The notes under the pieces are model-generated. The model was not told where the DNA came from and searched no databases. It was given only the letters and a program-made list of their open reading frames with translations. Below, piece after piece: positions 7,366 to 14,063 of a stretch of DNA of 14,063 bases (positions are counted from its first letter, which is position 1; each line of letters begins with the position of its first letter). The position numbers were made by a program, and so were the translations under genes. The stretch lies in NCBI GenBank assembly GCA_001798565.1, contig MGSR01000002.1, positions 1-14,063 on the forward strand, in the 5' to 3' direction. This DNA comes from Deltaproteobacteria bacterium RIFCSPLOWO2_12_FULL_60_16 (GTDB lineage Bacteria; Desulfobacterota; Binatia; UBA9968).

Positions 7366-7979
7366 TCGCGATCGTGGATTACGGCATGGGAAACCTGCGC
7401 AGCGTGCAGAAAGGACTGGAGCGCGTCGGTTGTAGAGTCGAGGTGACGCGCTACGCCGCGCGGATCCTCTGCGCCGATGGGGTCGTGCTCCCCGGGGTGG
7501 GCGCGTTCAGCGCCTGCATGGAAAATCTCACGCGCTTTGGGCTGCTAGAGCCCATGCGCCGGGTGGTGCTGGATAAGAAGCCGTTTCTGGGAATCTGTCT
7601 GGGCTTTCAGCTGCTGTTTAGCGAAAGCGAGGAGTTCGGACCGCAGAAGGGGCTGGATCTTTTGCCCGGCAGAGTGGTGGGTTTCCGCCCGGAGAACGGG
7701 CTCAAGGTCCCCCACATGGGCTGGAACCGCATAGAGAAGCGAAAAGAATCTCCGTTCCTGGAGGGGATCGCGGATGGAGCCTTTGTCTATTTCGTTCACT
7801 CCTATTATGTCGCGCCGAAAGACGAATCCGTGATCGCCACCACGACGGAGTACGGAACCTGCTTCGTCTCCAGCATCGCCACGGATCATCTTTTCGCCTG
7901 CCAGTTTCACCCGGAAAAGAGCCAGCAGATCGGGCTCCGTATATTGGCCAATTTCGCTCGCTTCGTAGAAACGAGGTGA
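7362..7979 (+). CDS. hisH: Imidazole glycerol phosphate synthase, glutaminase subunit
   Basis: A 205-residue class I glutamine amidotransferase. It releases ammonia from glutamine and passes it to HisF, which makes imidazole-glycerol phosphate and AICAR. The catalytic triad is visible: C79 in LGICLGFQ, and H183 and E185 in CQFHPEKS. The PGVGAF oxyanion-strand motif is also present. The start overlaps the hisB stop by 4 bp (ATGA), with AAAGGGAG upstream. HisH is inactive without HisF, yet hisF is absent from the window, so its partner must be encoded elsewhere in the genome. Confidence 0.97.
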   Translation: MIAIVDYGMGNLRSVQKGLERVGCRVEVTRYAARILCADGVVLPGVGAFSACMENLTRFGLLEPMRRVVLDKKPFLGICLGFQLLFSESEEFGPQKGLDLLPGRVVGFRPENGLKVPHMGWNRIEKRKESPFLEGIADGAFVYFVHSYYVAPKDESVIATTTEYGTCFVSSIATDHLFACQFHPEKSQQIGLRILANFARFVETR

Positions 7980-7983
7980 TTCC

Positions 7984-8712
7984 ATGCTGATCATCCCGGC
8001 CATCGACATCAAGGATGGCAGGTGCGTGCGCCTTTACCAGGGAGACATGGACAAGGACACTGTCTATTACGAGAGTCCCGTGGAGGCGGCCAAGCACTGG
8101 GTAGAGCAGGGGGCGGAGCTGCTCCACGTGGTGGACCTCAACGGCGCCGTCGAAGGCCGGCCGGTGCATAAGCAGGAGGTGGCAGCCATCTGCATGGGGT
8201 TCGGCGTGCCGGTAGAATTAGGCGGCGGCCTGCGCTCTTTGGAGGCCATTGAGGAGTCGTTAGCGCTGGGTGTCGCACGTGTCGTCCTGGGGACGGCAGC
8301 GTATGAAGATCCAGATTTTCTCCGCGCGGTTTGCGGCAAATTCCCCGGAAAGATCGTCGCCGGCATCGATGCCCGTGAGGGACACGTCGCCGTCAAGGGG
8401 TGGAAGGAAGGCACCGCGATGGATGCCGTGGAGCTGGCAAGGCGGTGCGAAAGGGACGGGGCCTCACGGATCATCTATACGGATATCGGCCGTGATGGGA
8501 CGAGTTCCGGAGTCAATATTAAGGATACCTTTCGCGTCGCCAGTGCGGTGAAGATCCCCATGATCGCTTCCGGAGGCGTCTCCTCCTTGGTAGATATCCG
8601 CCGTCTGAAGGGGTTAGAGAGAGACGGCGTAGAGGGAGTCATCGTCGGCCGCGCCCTTTACAGCGGCGCGTTCACTCTCAAGGAGGCGATAGCGGTTGGG
8701 GCGGCGACTTGA
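7984..8712 (+). CDS. hisA: ProFAR isomerase (phosphoribosylformimino-AICAR-P isomerase)
   Basis: A 242-residue TIM-barrel enzyme that opens the ribose ring of ProFAR to give PRFAR, the substrate of HisF-HisH. The catalytic aspartates are D8 (PAIDIKDG) and D129 (GIDAREG). The phosphate-binding loops ELGGGLRS and ASGGVSS, and the C-terminal VGRALYSG, are present. Both half-barrels are complete. The start lies 4 bp after the hisH stop, and its ribosome-binding site GAGGTGAT overlaps that stop. HisF would be expected next in a full operon; a dehydrogenase of another family follows instead. The related TrpF/PriA bifunctional forms cannot be fully excluded from sequence alone, but the operon supports HisA. 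Confidence 0.96.
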   Translation: MLIIPAIDIKDGRCVRLYQGDMDKDTVYYESPVEAAKHWVEQGAELLHVVDLNGAVEGRPVHKQEVAAICMGFGVPVELGGGLRSLEAIEESLALGVARVVLGTAAYEDPDFLRAVCGKFPGKIVAGIDAREGHVAVKGWKEGTAMDAVELARRCERDGASRIIYTDIGRDGTSSGVNIKDTFRVASAVKIPMIASGGVSSLVDIRRLKGLERDGVEGVIVGRALYSGAFTLKEAIAVGAAT

Positions 8713-8717
8713 CGGCC

Positions 8718-9818
8718 ATGACCGACGATCAGGAATTCTACGTTTTCCCGGTTGATTACCTCAAGGATTTCTGCGCCAAAGTGTTCGTGCATTTCGGTGT
8801 GCCGGCGGCCGATGCCGGACAGGCCGCGGATGTGTTGGCCAGGAGCGATTTGAGAGGCATCGACTCCCACGGCGTGGCGCGGCTTCATAGCTATTTTGAC
8901 ATGCTCTCGCTCGGGAGAATCAATTCCAGGCCCAATATAAAAATTGTCCGGGAAAAAGCGAGCGTGGCGACCGTCGATGGAGATAACGGCTTGGGCCTGG
9001 TGGTAGGGCCGAAGGCGAATGAGATCGCCATGGAAAAAGCGGAAAAATACGGCTCGGGCTGGGTGAGCGTCTGCCATACCAATCACTTCGGCATCGCCGG
9101 CTATTATCCCTTGAAGGCGCTGGAGAGAGATCTCATAGGCTGGGCCATGACCAACTCCACGAAGCTGGTTGCCCCTCTGTGGGGAACGGAGAGGATGCTT
9201 GGCACGAATCCCATCGCGATAGCCTTCCCTGCCTGCAAAGAGCCCCCTATCGTCATAGACATGGCCACCAGCGCGGTCGCCTACGGCAAGATAGAGATCG
9301 CGCTGCGGAAGAAGACGGAGATTCCGAGAGGCTGGATTGCCGATAAAGAGGGCCGCATGACGACCGATCCGCGGGACATGATCGACGGCGGGGCGCAGCT
9401 GCCCCTCGGCTCTGAAAGGGAATTGGGAGGACACAAAGGCTACGCGCTCGCCGCAATGGTCGACATCTTGTGCGCCGTCTTAAGCGGCGCCAATTGGGGG
9501 CCCTTTGCGCCGCCCTTCGCTCTGAGACAGGAAGTCCCGACGCGCAGCGTAGGCAAGGGCATCGGCCATTTCTTCGGGGCGATTGAGATCGACGGCTTGA
9601 TCGACAAACACGAGTTTAAGAAGCAGATCGATGAATGGATTCACGTATTCCGAAGCACCAGGCCCGCTCCCGGCACGAACGGACCCCTCATCCCCGGCGA
9701 TCCTGAAAGAGAAGCCGAGGCGATCCGGAGCAAGGAGGGCATCCCTCTGCTAAAGGCCGTCGTGGATGACCTGCTGGATATCTCGCGCAAGACCGGCATC
9801 CCCTTTGAGATAAAATAA
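8718..9818 (+). CDS. Ldh2/malate-lactate dehydrogenase family oxidoreductase
   Basis: A 366-residue NAD(P)H-dependent oxidoreductase of the Ldh2 (type 2 malate/L-lactate dehydrogenase) family. Members reduce or oxidise 2-hydroxy acids such as malate, lactate, sulfolactate, ureidoglycolate or 2,3-diketogulonate, so the substrate cannot be named here. Family signatures: catalytic H51 in RGIDSHGVAR, CHTNHFGIAGYY at 119-130, GTNPIAIAFP at 162-171, and DMATSAVAYGKIE from residue 181, with HKGYALAAMVDIL further on. The ATG at 8718 is 5 bp after the hisA stop; a TTG at 8709 overlapping that stop is possible. The ribosome-binding site is weak, suggesting coupling to hisA. It has no known role in histidine synthesis and looks like a later addition to the operon. 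It is convergent with the next gene, only 14 bp apart. Confidence 0.88.
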   Translation: MTDDQEFYVFPVDYLKDFCAKVFVHFGVPAADAGQAADVLARSDLRGIDSHGVARLHSYFDMLSLGRINSRPNIKIVREKASVATVDGDNGLGLVVGPKANEIAMEKAEKYGSGWVSVCHTNHFGIAGYYPLKALERDLIGWAMTNSTKLVAPLWGTERMLGTNPIAIAFPACKEPPIVIDMATSAVAYGKIEIALRKKTEIPRGWIADKEGRMTTDPRDMIDGGAQLPLGSERELGGHKGYALAAMVDILCAVLSGANWGPFAPPFALRQEVPTRSVGKGIGHFFGAIEIDGLIDKHEFKKQIDEWIHVFRSTRPAPGTNGPLIPGDPEREAEAIRSKEGIPLLKAVVDDLLDISRKTGIPFEIK

Positions 9819-9832
9819 GAGACGTCGCGCGC

Positions 9833-10399
9833 TTATTTCATCCTCCACAAATAAATGATGTGCTGGTGGCGCGCGCCGCCGACCTTGTTCTCGATCGTGG
9901 AGAGCTTGTCCACCCGCGCCGGGATCCAGCCTTCGATGTCGTAATCGTGCGCCACCACGCGCGCGCCCGGTCTTAGCTGCCGCTCGAAGGCGGGCCTCAG
10001 CTGGGCATTGAACCACGGCAGCATGTAAAGGGTCACTACCGTCGCAGACGAGACATCAGTTTTCAGCGCGTCCTCGACTCGAAACTCCACCAAATGGCTC
10101 ACGCCTTCTTCACGGGCTTTTTCCCGAGAAAGTTTTACTAGCTGAGCGTCCATCTCGATGCCCACGCCTCTCGCGCCGTACTTTTTTGCCGCCCGGATCA
10201 CAATCCTGCCGTCCCCGCTCCCCAAGTCGTAAACCACGTCTCCTCGACTCACCTCCGCCATCTCCAGCATCCGGTCGACCACCTCCATGGGGGTGGGGAC
10301 GAAGGGGATTTCGTCGAGAATCGAGTCCGCCGGCTGGGCGTGGGCGACGGCTAGCAGCCCCGCCAGGACCAGGCCCGCCGCCTGTCTCAGGCTCTCCAT
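9833..10399 (-). CDS. SAM-dependent methyltransferase with N-terminal signal peptide
   Basis: A 188-residue class I methyltransferase. The SAM-binding motif I is VVYDLGSGDG (D58-G64), with an acidic motif II residue E82 in GVGIEMD. The segment FVPTPMEVVDRML before it and YDLGSGDGRIV recall the small lysine methyltransferases of the FAM173/DOT1-like group, but substrate is not assignable. Unusually, residues 1-21 form a convincing signal peptide: a short polar start with one Arg, a hydrophobic core (GLVLAGLLAVA) and AHA before QP as cleavage site. Export is hard to reconcile with a SAM-dependent enzyme, so the segment may instead be a membrane anchor. A TTG 24 bases upstream is a weaker start. 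The gene is single, convergent with the dehydrogenase and divergent from the transporter. Confidence 0.8.
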   Translation of the reverse strand: MESLRQAAGLVLAGLLAVAHAQPADSILDEIPFVPTPMEVVDRMLEMAEVSRGDVVYDLGSGDGRIVIRAAKKYGARGVGIEMDAQLVKLSREKAREEGVSHLVEFRVEDALKTDVSSATVVTLYMLPWFNAQLRPAFERQLRPGARVVAHDYDIEGWIPARVDKLSTIENKVGGARHQHIIYLWRMK

Positions 10400-10522
10400 A
10401 GGCAATTCTTTCTTATACAACAACCCGGTGAAAGCAAGACCGGCGGAGATAAAAAAGAGGACCGAATGACAGTTTGTGCTTCGGCAGAAATAGAGTTATA
10501 TAAAAACATGCAAGGCAACGAG

Positions 10523-11833
10523 ATGAGACCCCAATCGCGCCTTCCCCTTCCTGTTCCCTTTTACTACGGCTGGCTTGTTCTCGCCTTGAGCTTTTTGACG
10601 ACGCTGACGGGCGCGGGTATCCGTTCATCGCCGACCGTGCTGATCCATCCGCTGGAGATGGAGTTCGGCTGGAGCCGGGCGGCGATCGCCTCCGCCATCA
10701 GCCTCAACCTCCTGCTCTTCGGCGTGGCGGCGCCGATCAGCGGATGGCTGCTCGATCGTTTCGGGGCGAGACGGGTCATGCTCGGGAGTTTGTCTCTGTT
10801 GCTGGTCGGCGTCAGCGCGACGATGGTCATGCGGGAACTGTGGCAGCTCTTTCTCCTATGGGGAATTGTCGTCGGGCTGGGCGCCGGCGGGGTGGGCTCT
10901 GTCCTGTCGGCGACGGTGGCCAACCGCTGGTTCGTGGCGCGCCGCGGGCTCGCCCTGGGCATCCTCAACAGCGCGAGCTCCACGGGGCAGTTGATTTTCA
11001 TTCCGCTCTTCATGGCGCTCATCGTTTTCTCCGGATGGCGCACGGGCTCTTTCATTCTGGCGGTCGTGTGCCTCATCCTGATACCCATGGTTTTCCTGTG
11101 GATGTGCAACGACCCGGCTGATCTGGGACTGGAGCCGTATGGTTCCGGAAAGCCGGGAGTCTCCCCTGGCGGAGGGCTTGCCGCTCTGCGCGGCGCGGCG
11201 CGCTCTTCAGAAGGCGTTTCGCTTCGGGAAGCGTTCTCCTCGTCGACCTTCTGGCTGCTGGCGGGCAGTTTTTTTATTTGCGGCGGCACGGCCAACGGGC
11301 TGATCGGCACTCACCTGATCCCGCATTCCATCGATCACGGGATTCCGCAAGTCACGGCCGCGGCTACGGTGGGCGTGATGGGCGGCCTGAACTTTGTCGG
11401 GACTATCCTTTCCGGCTGGATGATCGACCGCGTCCAGCCCCGCAAGTGGTTGTCTCTTATCTTCGCGTTGCGGGGTGTTTCGCTCTTCATCTTGCCGTTC
11501 GTCACCGACTTCTCGGGCCTGTTTATCTTCGCCGTTATCTACGGACTGGACTGGTTCGCCACCGTGCCGCCGACGATCGCCATCACGGCCGATACCTTCG
11601 GCAGACAGTCCGTCGGGAGGATTTACGGCTGGATTTTTCTGTCCCATCAAATCGGGGCCGCGCTCATGGCCAGCGGCGCGGGCGCCATCCGCGTCTGGCT
11701 GGGGGACTATCAGTTTGCCTTCCTGGCCGGCGGGAGCATCGCGATGGTCGCCGCGGGCCTGGCGCTGGGAATTAAGCCGAGTCGTAAAGAGGTTGCCCTG
11801 CAAGGTGTAGCGCCGGGAGTGGCGGGGAGCTGA
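10523..11833 (+). CDS. Major facilitator superfamily (MFS) transporter
   Basis: A 436-residue inner-membrane protein with a hydrophobic pattern fitting 12 helices in two halves, joined by a polar loop (about residues 195-235). MFS motif A is present after the second helix: GWLLDRFGARR (residues 74-84). A similar GWMIDRVQPRK lies in the second half. The N-terminus FYYGWLVL followed by IRSSPTVLIHPLEMEFGWSR resembles the oxalate/formate and monocarboxylate-type transporters, suggesting an organic acid as substrate; this is inference. Start choice is uncertain. The ATG at 10523 has AAGG 7 nt upstream and gives a typical short N-terminus. In-frame ATGs at 10508 and at 10466 (preceded by AGAGG) are alternatives, the latter adding 19 residues. 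It is divergent from the methyltransferase. Confidence 0.9.
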   Translation: MRPQSRLPLPVPFYYGWLVLALSFLTTLTGAGIRSSPTVLIHPLEMEFGWSRAAIASAISLNLLLFGVAAPISGWLLDRFGARRVMLGSLSLLLVGVSATMVMRELWQLFLLWGIVVGLGAGGVGSVLSATVANRWFVARRGLALGILNSASSTGQLIFIPLFMALIVFSGWRTGSFILAVVCLILIPMVFLWMCNDPADLGLEPYGSGKPGVSPGGGLAALRGAARSSEGVSLREAFSSSTFWLLAGSFFICGGTANGLIGTHLIPHSIDHGIPQVTAAATVGVMGGLNFVGTILSGWMIDRVQPRKWLSLIFALRGVSLFILPFVTDFSGLFIFAVIYGLDWFATVPPTIAITADTFGRQSVGRIYGWIFLSHQIGAALMASGAGAIRVWLGDYQFAFLAGGSIAMVAAGLALGIKPSRKEVALQGVAPGVAGS

Positions 11834-11851
11834 CCGGGCGATCTTCGAGAC

Positions 11852-12262
11852 CTAGTCATACTCCGTAAAGTTCGAGACCCGCCACCTGTCTCCCTCCTTG
11901 CGCGTCACGATGAGCCAGCGGCGGGTGAACTCCGGCGCGTCCTCCACCTCGATCCTGCCTTCGAACAGGAACGAGGCTTGTCTCTCCGCTTCCTTCTTTT
12001 CCACGATGCGGTAATGGACCCTGGGTTTGCGCGTCGAGGCGTCGATCGCCTGGCCGGAGGTCAAGCGGATCTCCTCGTTGACTTTTTGCAAGGCCAGCCC
12101 CACCGAGTGCTCTTGGGCTTTTTGCAGGTTGATCCGGACGTAGTGCTGGTCGACAAACTCCTCGGCGACCCCGCGAGCGGTATGCAGATCTCTCCGGCAG
12201 CCGCCGAGGAACAGAATCCACAGCCGCAGCAGCAGAGCAAACGACGCAAGCGGCCTTTTCAT
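11852..12262 (-). CDS. Small predicted lipoprotein of unknown function
   Basis: A 136-residue protein. The N-terminus MKRPLASF, a hydrophobic core and lipobox LGGC with Cys22 as probable lipid-bearing residue point to an envelope lipoprotein. The mature part is about 115 residues. A predicted helix (ARGVAEEFVDQHYVRINLQKA) is followed by an alternating strand-rich portion ending RWLIVTRKEGDRWRVSNFTEYD. This layout resembles small NTF2-like or DUF4878-type domains, but no family is recognised with certainty. It starts 7 bp after the stop of the alpha/beta hydrolase on the same strand, so the two are almost surely co-transcribed. Its stop converges on that of the MFS gene with an 18-bp gap. Confidence 0.75.
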   Translation of the reverse strand: MKRPLASFALLLRLWILFLGGCRRDLHTARGVAEEFVDQHYVRINLQKAQEHSVGLALQKVNEEIRLTSGQAIDASTRKPRVHYRIVEKKEAERQASFLFEGRIEVEDAPEFTRRWLIVTRKEGDRWRVSNFTEYD

Positions 12263-12269
12263 CCCTCTT

Positions 12270-13028
12270 CTACCGCAGGTGTTGAGTCATCCAGGCGAGA
12301 GATTCACCCAGAGCCGCTTCCAGCAGAGCGGGGTCCGACAGCCGGTGGTCGGCGCCCTTTAGGATGCGTATCTTCTTCAGGCCCCGAAGCCCGGTGAAGA
12401 GCTCGCCGGCCTCTTCGACGGGGACGGTATCGTCGGCGTCGCCGTGGATGACCAGCGCCGGGCAAGAGACTTTTCCCGCGGCCACGGGAACGTGGATCTC
12501 TTGCAGGTCATCCAGGAGCGAGACATTGATCCTGCGGCCGTGATACATGACGAATCCCGAGCGGCGCCAGTTTTCCACCTGCTCGGGCATCAGCAGCTTC
12601 TGCGTGATTCTTTCCGGGTGGCAGGGCGCCGCGATGGTGACCAGGGCGGCCACCCTCGGCTCCTCGGCGGCGAACAAGACCGCCACCGTTCCTCCCATGC
12701 TGGAGCCCAGGATGGCGATTTTGCCGACCCGGTATTTGAGTATCAGGTCGAAGGCGGCCCGTAGATCCTCGACCTCGCCGCTGTAGGTGATCTCCTCGAA
12801 TTTGCCGCCGGACTCTCCGGCGCACGCGAAATCAAACCGCAAAGCCAGGATTCCTTTCTCCGCCAGCCGCCGGCTCAAGGCGACGAGCTTCTCGCTCTCT
12901 TTGTTGGATTCCATGCCGTGGCAGAGGATCGCCGCCGCGCTGAGAGAGCCGGCCGCCGGGTGATGCAGGATCCCTTTGAGGGTTTGTCCCCGGCCGTTGC
13001 GGAAAGAGACTCGCTCTTCACGGTTCAT
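12270..13028 (-). CDS. Alpha/beta hydrolase (dienelactone hydrolase/esterase-like)
   Basis: A 252-residue serine hydrolase, probably cytoplasmic since no signal peptide is seen. The nucleophile elbow GSSMGG puts the catalytic Ser at 110. HGDADDTVP supplies the acid (probably D199) and GADHRLS the histidine (H228). The early CHGMESNKESEK segment forms the oxyanion region. Size and layout match the broad S9/DLH-like family of small esterases, which act on esters, thioesters or short peptides; substrate not assignable. It is the first gene of a two-gene unit with the downstream lipoprotein. The ATG at 13028 lacks a clear ribosome-binding site, but the N-terminus is family-like. Confidence 0.88.
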   Translation of the reverse strand: MNREERVSFRNGRGQTLKGILHHPAAGSLSAAAILCHGMESNKESEKLVALSRRLAEKGILALRFDFACAGESGGKFEEITYSGEVEDLRAAFDLILKYRVGKIAILGSSMGGTVAVLFAAEEPRVAALVTIAAPCHPERITQKLLMPEQVENWRRSGFVMYHGRRINVSLLDDLQEIHVPVAAGKVSCPALVIHGDADDTVPVEEAGELFTGLRGLKKIRILKGADHRLSDPALLEAALGESLAWMTQHLR

Positions 13029-13111
13029 CTGGGGTTATCGCAGTCCGGGACGCAGGGAGAGCCTTAACACATTTTATCAGGGGCTAAAAGGGTCTCAGCG
13101 GGCTGATTTTG

Positions 13112-13140
13112 TTTTCAACCAGCGCGTGTTATGCTAATAT
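13112..13140 (+). promoter_or_regulatory. xerC: Probable sigma-70-type promoter of xerC
   Basis: TTTTCA (13112-13117) and TAATAT (13135-13140) are spaced by 17 bp, each matching four of six consensus positions. The start site would be near 13147, leaving about 18 nt before the GTG with its AGAGG ribosome-binding site. The rest of the 136-bp gap to the hydrolase gene shows no further clear element. Confidence 0.4.
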
Positions 13141-13164
13141 CAAAAAGTTTTTCAGAGGTTTAGC

Positions 13165-14063
13165 GTGGAGGATCTGATTGAACAATACGCCGCCCATCTG
13201 CGGCTTGAGCGGAATCTCTCTCCTCATACTCTGAGAAACTACTTGAGCGATCTCAAGCAGTTTCAGCAATTCCTGCGGCAACAGGGATTGTGCCAAGGCG
13301 AACAAAAGAAGATCGCGCTCGAGGAGGTGGATCGCCACGTCGTGCGGGCCTATCTCGGAGCGCTCGCCAAAGTCTGCCGCAAGAGCTCCATCGGCAGAAA
13401 ACTCGCCGCCCTTAAGGGATTTTTTCGCTATCTGATCAGGGAGCGCCGGATTTCGAAGGATCCCCTGTCGGGGCTGGCGGCGCCGAAGCAGGAGAAGCCG
13501 CTGCCGGTCTTTCTCTCGGTGGACGACGTATTCCGCCTGCTCGGCGGCGTGCCGGCGGCCGGCTCGCTGGAGATTCGAGATCGCGCCATCCTGGAGGTGC
13601 TCTACTCGACCGGGATTCGGGTGAGCGAGCTGGTGGGTCTCGACTGGGAAGACATAGATTTCCGCCTGGGCATCCTCAAGGTGCTGGGCAAGGGATCCAA
13701 GGAACGGATCGTCCCCGTCGGAGAGGTGGCCCTGCAGGCGCTGCGGGACTACGGCGCCGAGCAGGGAAAAAAGGGCAGCCGGGCAGCCAGGGGAGAGACG
13801 CCGGTCTTTCTCAACCGACTGGGAGGAAGGATCACGACCCGGAGCGTGGCGCGGATCGTGGAGAAATACCTGCGCGCCACGGGGATTACAGTGAGGATAG
13901 GGCCGCATGGGCTGCGCCACACCTTCGCCACGCACCTGCTGAACAGCGGCGCCGATCTGCGGGCGATTCAGGAACTGCTGGGCCATGCCAGTCTTTCCAC
14001 CACGCAGCGCTATACCCACGTGAACCTGGACCAGCTCACGGCGGTGTACGATCGCGCCCATCC
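13165..14063 (+). CDS. xerC: Tyrosine recombinase XerC (3' end cut by window)
   Basis: The frame is open from GTG at 13165 to the window edge: 299 codons plus two bases, ending AVYDRAHP. XerC proteins usually stop within about 10 residues of this point. An N-terminal core-binding SAM-like domain (about residues 1-95; RNLSPHTLRNYLSDL) precedes the catalytic domain. All catalytic residues are present: R152 (TGIRVSEL), K176 (GKGSKER), H248 and R251 (PHGLRH), H274 (LGHASLSTT), and nucleophile Y283 (RYTHV). With XerD it resolves chromosome dimers at dif during division. It looks like the housekeeping enzyme, not a phage integrase, and no attachment repeats accompany it. The start is preceded by AGAGG at 6 nt. 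In many relatives hslV and hslU follow. Confidence 0.93.
   Translation, partial: MEDLIEQYAAHLRLERNLSPHTLRNYLSDLKQFQQFLRQQGLCQGEQKKIALEEVDRHVVRAYLGALAKVCRKSSIGRKLAALKGFFRYLIRERRISKDPLSGLAAPKQEKPLPVFLSVDDVFRLLGGVPAAGSLEIRDRAILEVLYSTGIRVSELVGLDWEDIDFRLGILKVLGKGSKERIVPVGEVALQALRDYGAEQGKKGSRAARGETPVFLNRLGGRITTRSVARIVEKYLRATGITVRIGPHGLRHTFATHLLNSGADLRAIQELLGHASLSTTQRYTHVNLDQLTAVYDRAH

Noticed and set aside
10400..10522. Promoters in the gap between methyltransferase and MFS genes
   Set aside because: TATAAG-like (minus, 10412-10417) and TATATA-like (plus, about 10497-10502) hexamers exist, but their -35 partners or distances to the start codons are poor.
13129..14061. Open minus-strand frame of 310 codons at the right edge
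   Set aside because: The plus strand here encodes XerC with every catalytic residue. The minus-strand frame is its antisense shadow.
13165..14063. Reading the tyrosine recombinase plus tRNA-Ala as ends of an integrated element
   Set aside because: The recombinase is XerC-like. The genes between are core housekeeping, and no repeat of the tRNA 3' end was seen inside the window.

Overview
The window is one stretch of a GC-rich bacterial chromosome carrying almost only housekeeping genes. The order rpmE-prfA-prmC-murA-his genes, a good sigma-54 promoter, and a xerC of chromosomal type at the right edge suggest a deltaproteobacterium-like lineage or a related soil/subsurface phylum such as Methylomirabilota or Binatota. 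That placement is inference from gene order and style; nothing here fixes the taxon.

Layout. At the left edge is tRNA-Ala(GGC) with an encoded CCA end, then a small predicted lipoprotein (+). Facing it is a minus-strand pair of stand-alone response-regulator receiver genes. Upstream of that pair is a near-consensus sigma-54 promoter. The next block is on the plus strand: rpmE with its own promoter and a strong intrinsic terminator, then prfA, prmC, murA, hisD, hisB, hisH, hisA and an Ldh2-family dehydrogenase. From prmC on, most junctions overlap or lie within a few bases, so this looks like one transcription unit joining translation termination, peptidoglycan precursor synthesis and histidine synthesis. 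The his block is incomplete: hisG, hisF, hisI/E and hisC are not here.

After the dehydrogenase come a minus-strand SAM-dependent methyltransferase with an apparent signal peptide, a divergent 12-helix MFS transporter, a minus-strand pair (alpha/beta hydrolase, then a small lipoprotein), and finally xerC (+), which runs off the right edge only a few codons before its expected end.

No new defence, mobile or biosynthetic system is visible. The most unusual structure is non-coding. Four intergenic gaps (1-30, 130-177, 3217-3265, 5443-5474) hold short-period tandem arrays of 7- or 8-bp units. Each has its own unit sequence. Two of them switch from forward units to reverse-complement units halfway, so they can fold. 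Three touch or nearly touch a gene boundary: the tRNA 5' end, the prmC translation start and the hisD translation start. The second point of interest is the sigma-54-driven receiver pair, one member of which has lost conserved phosphorylation-site residues.
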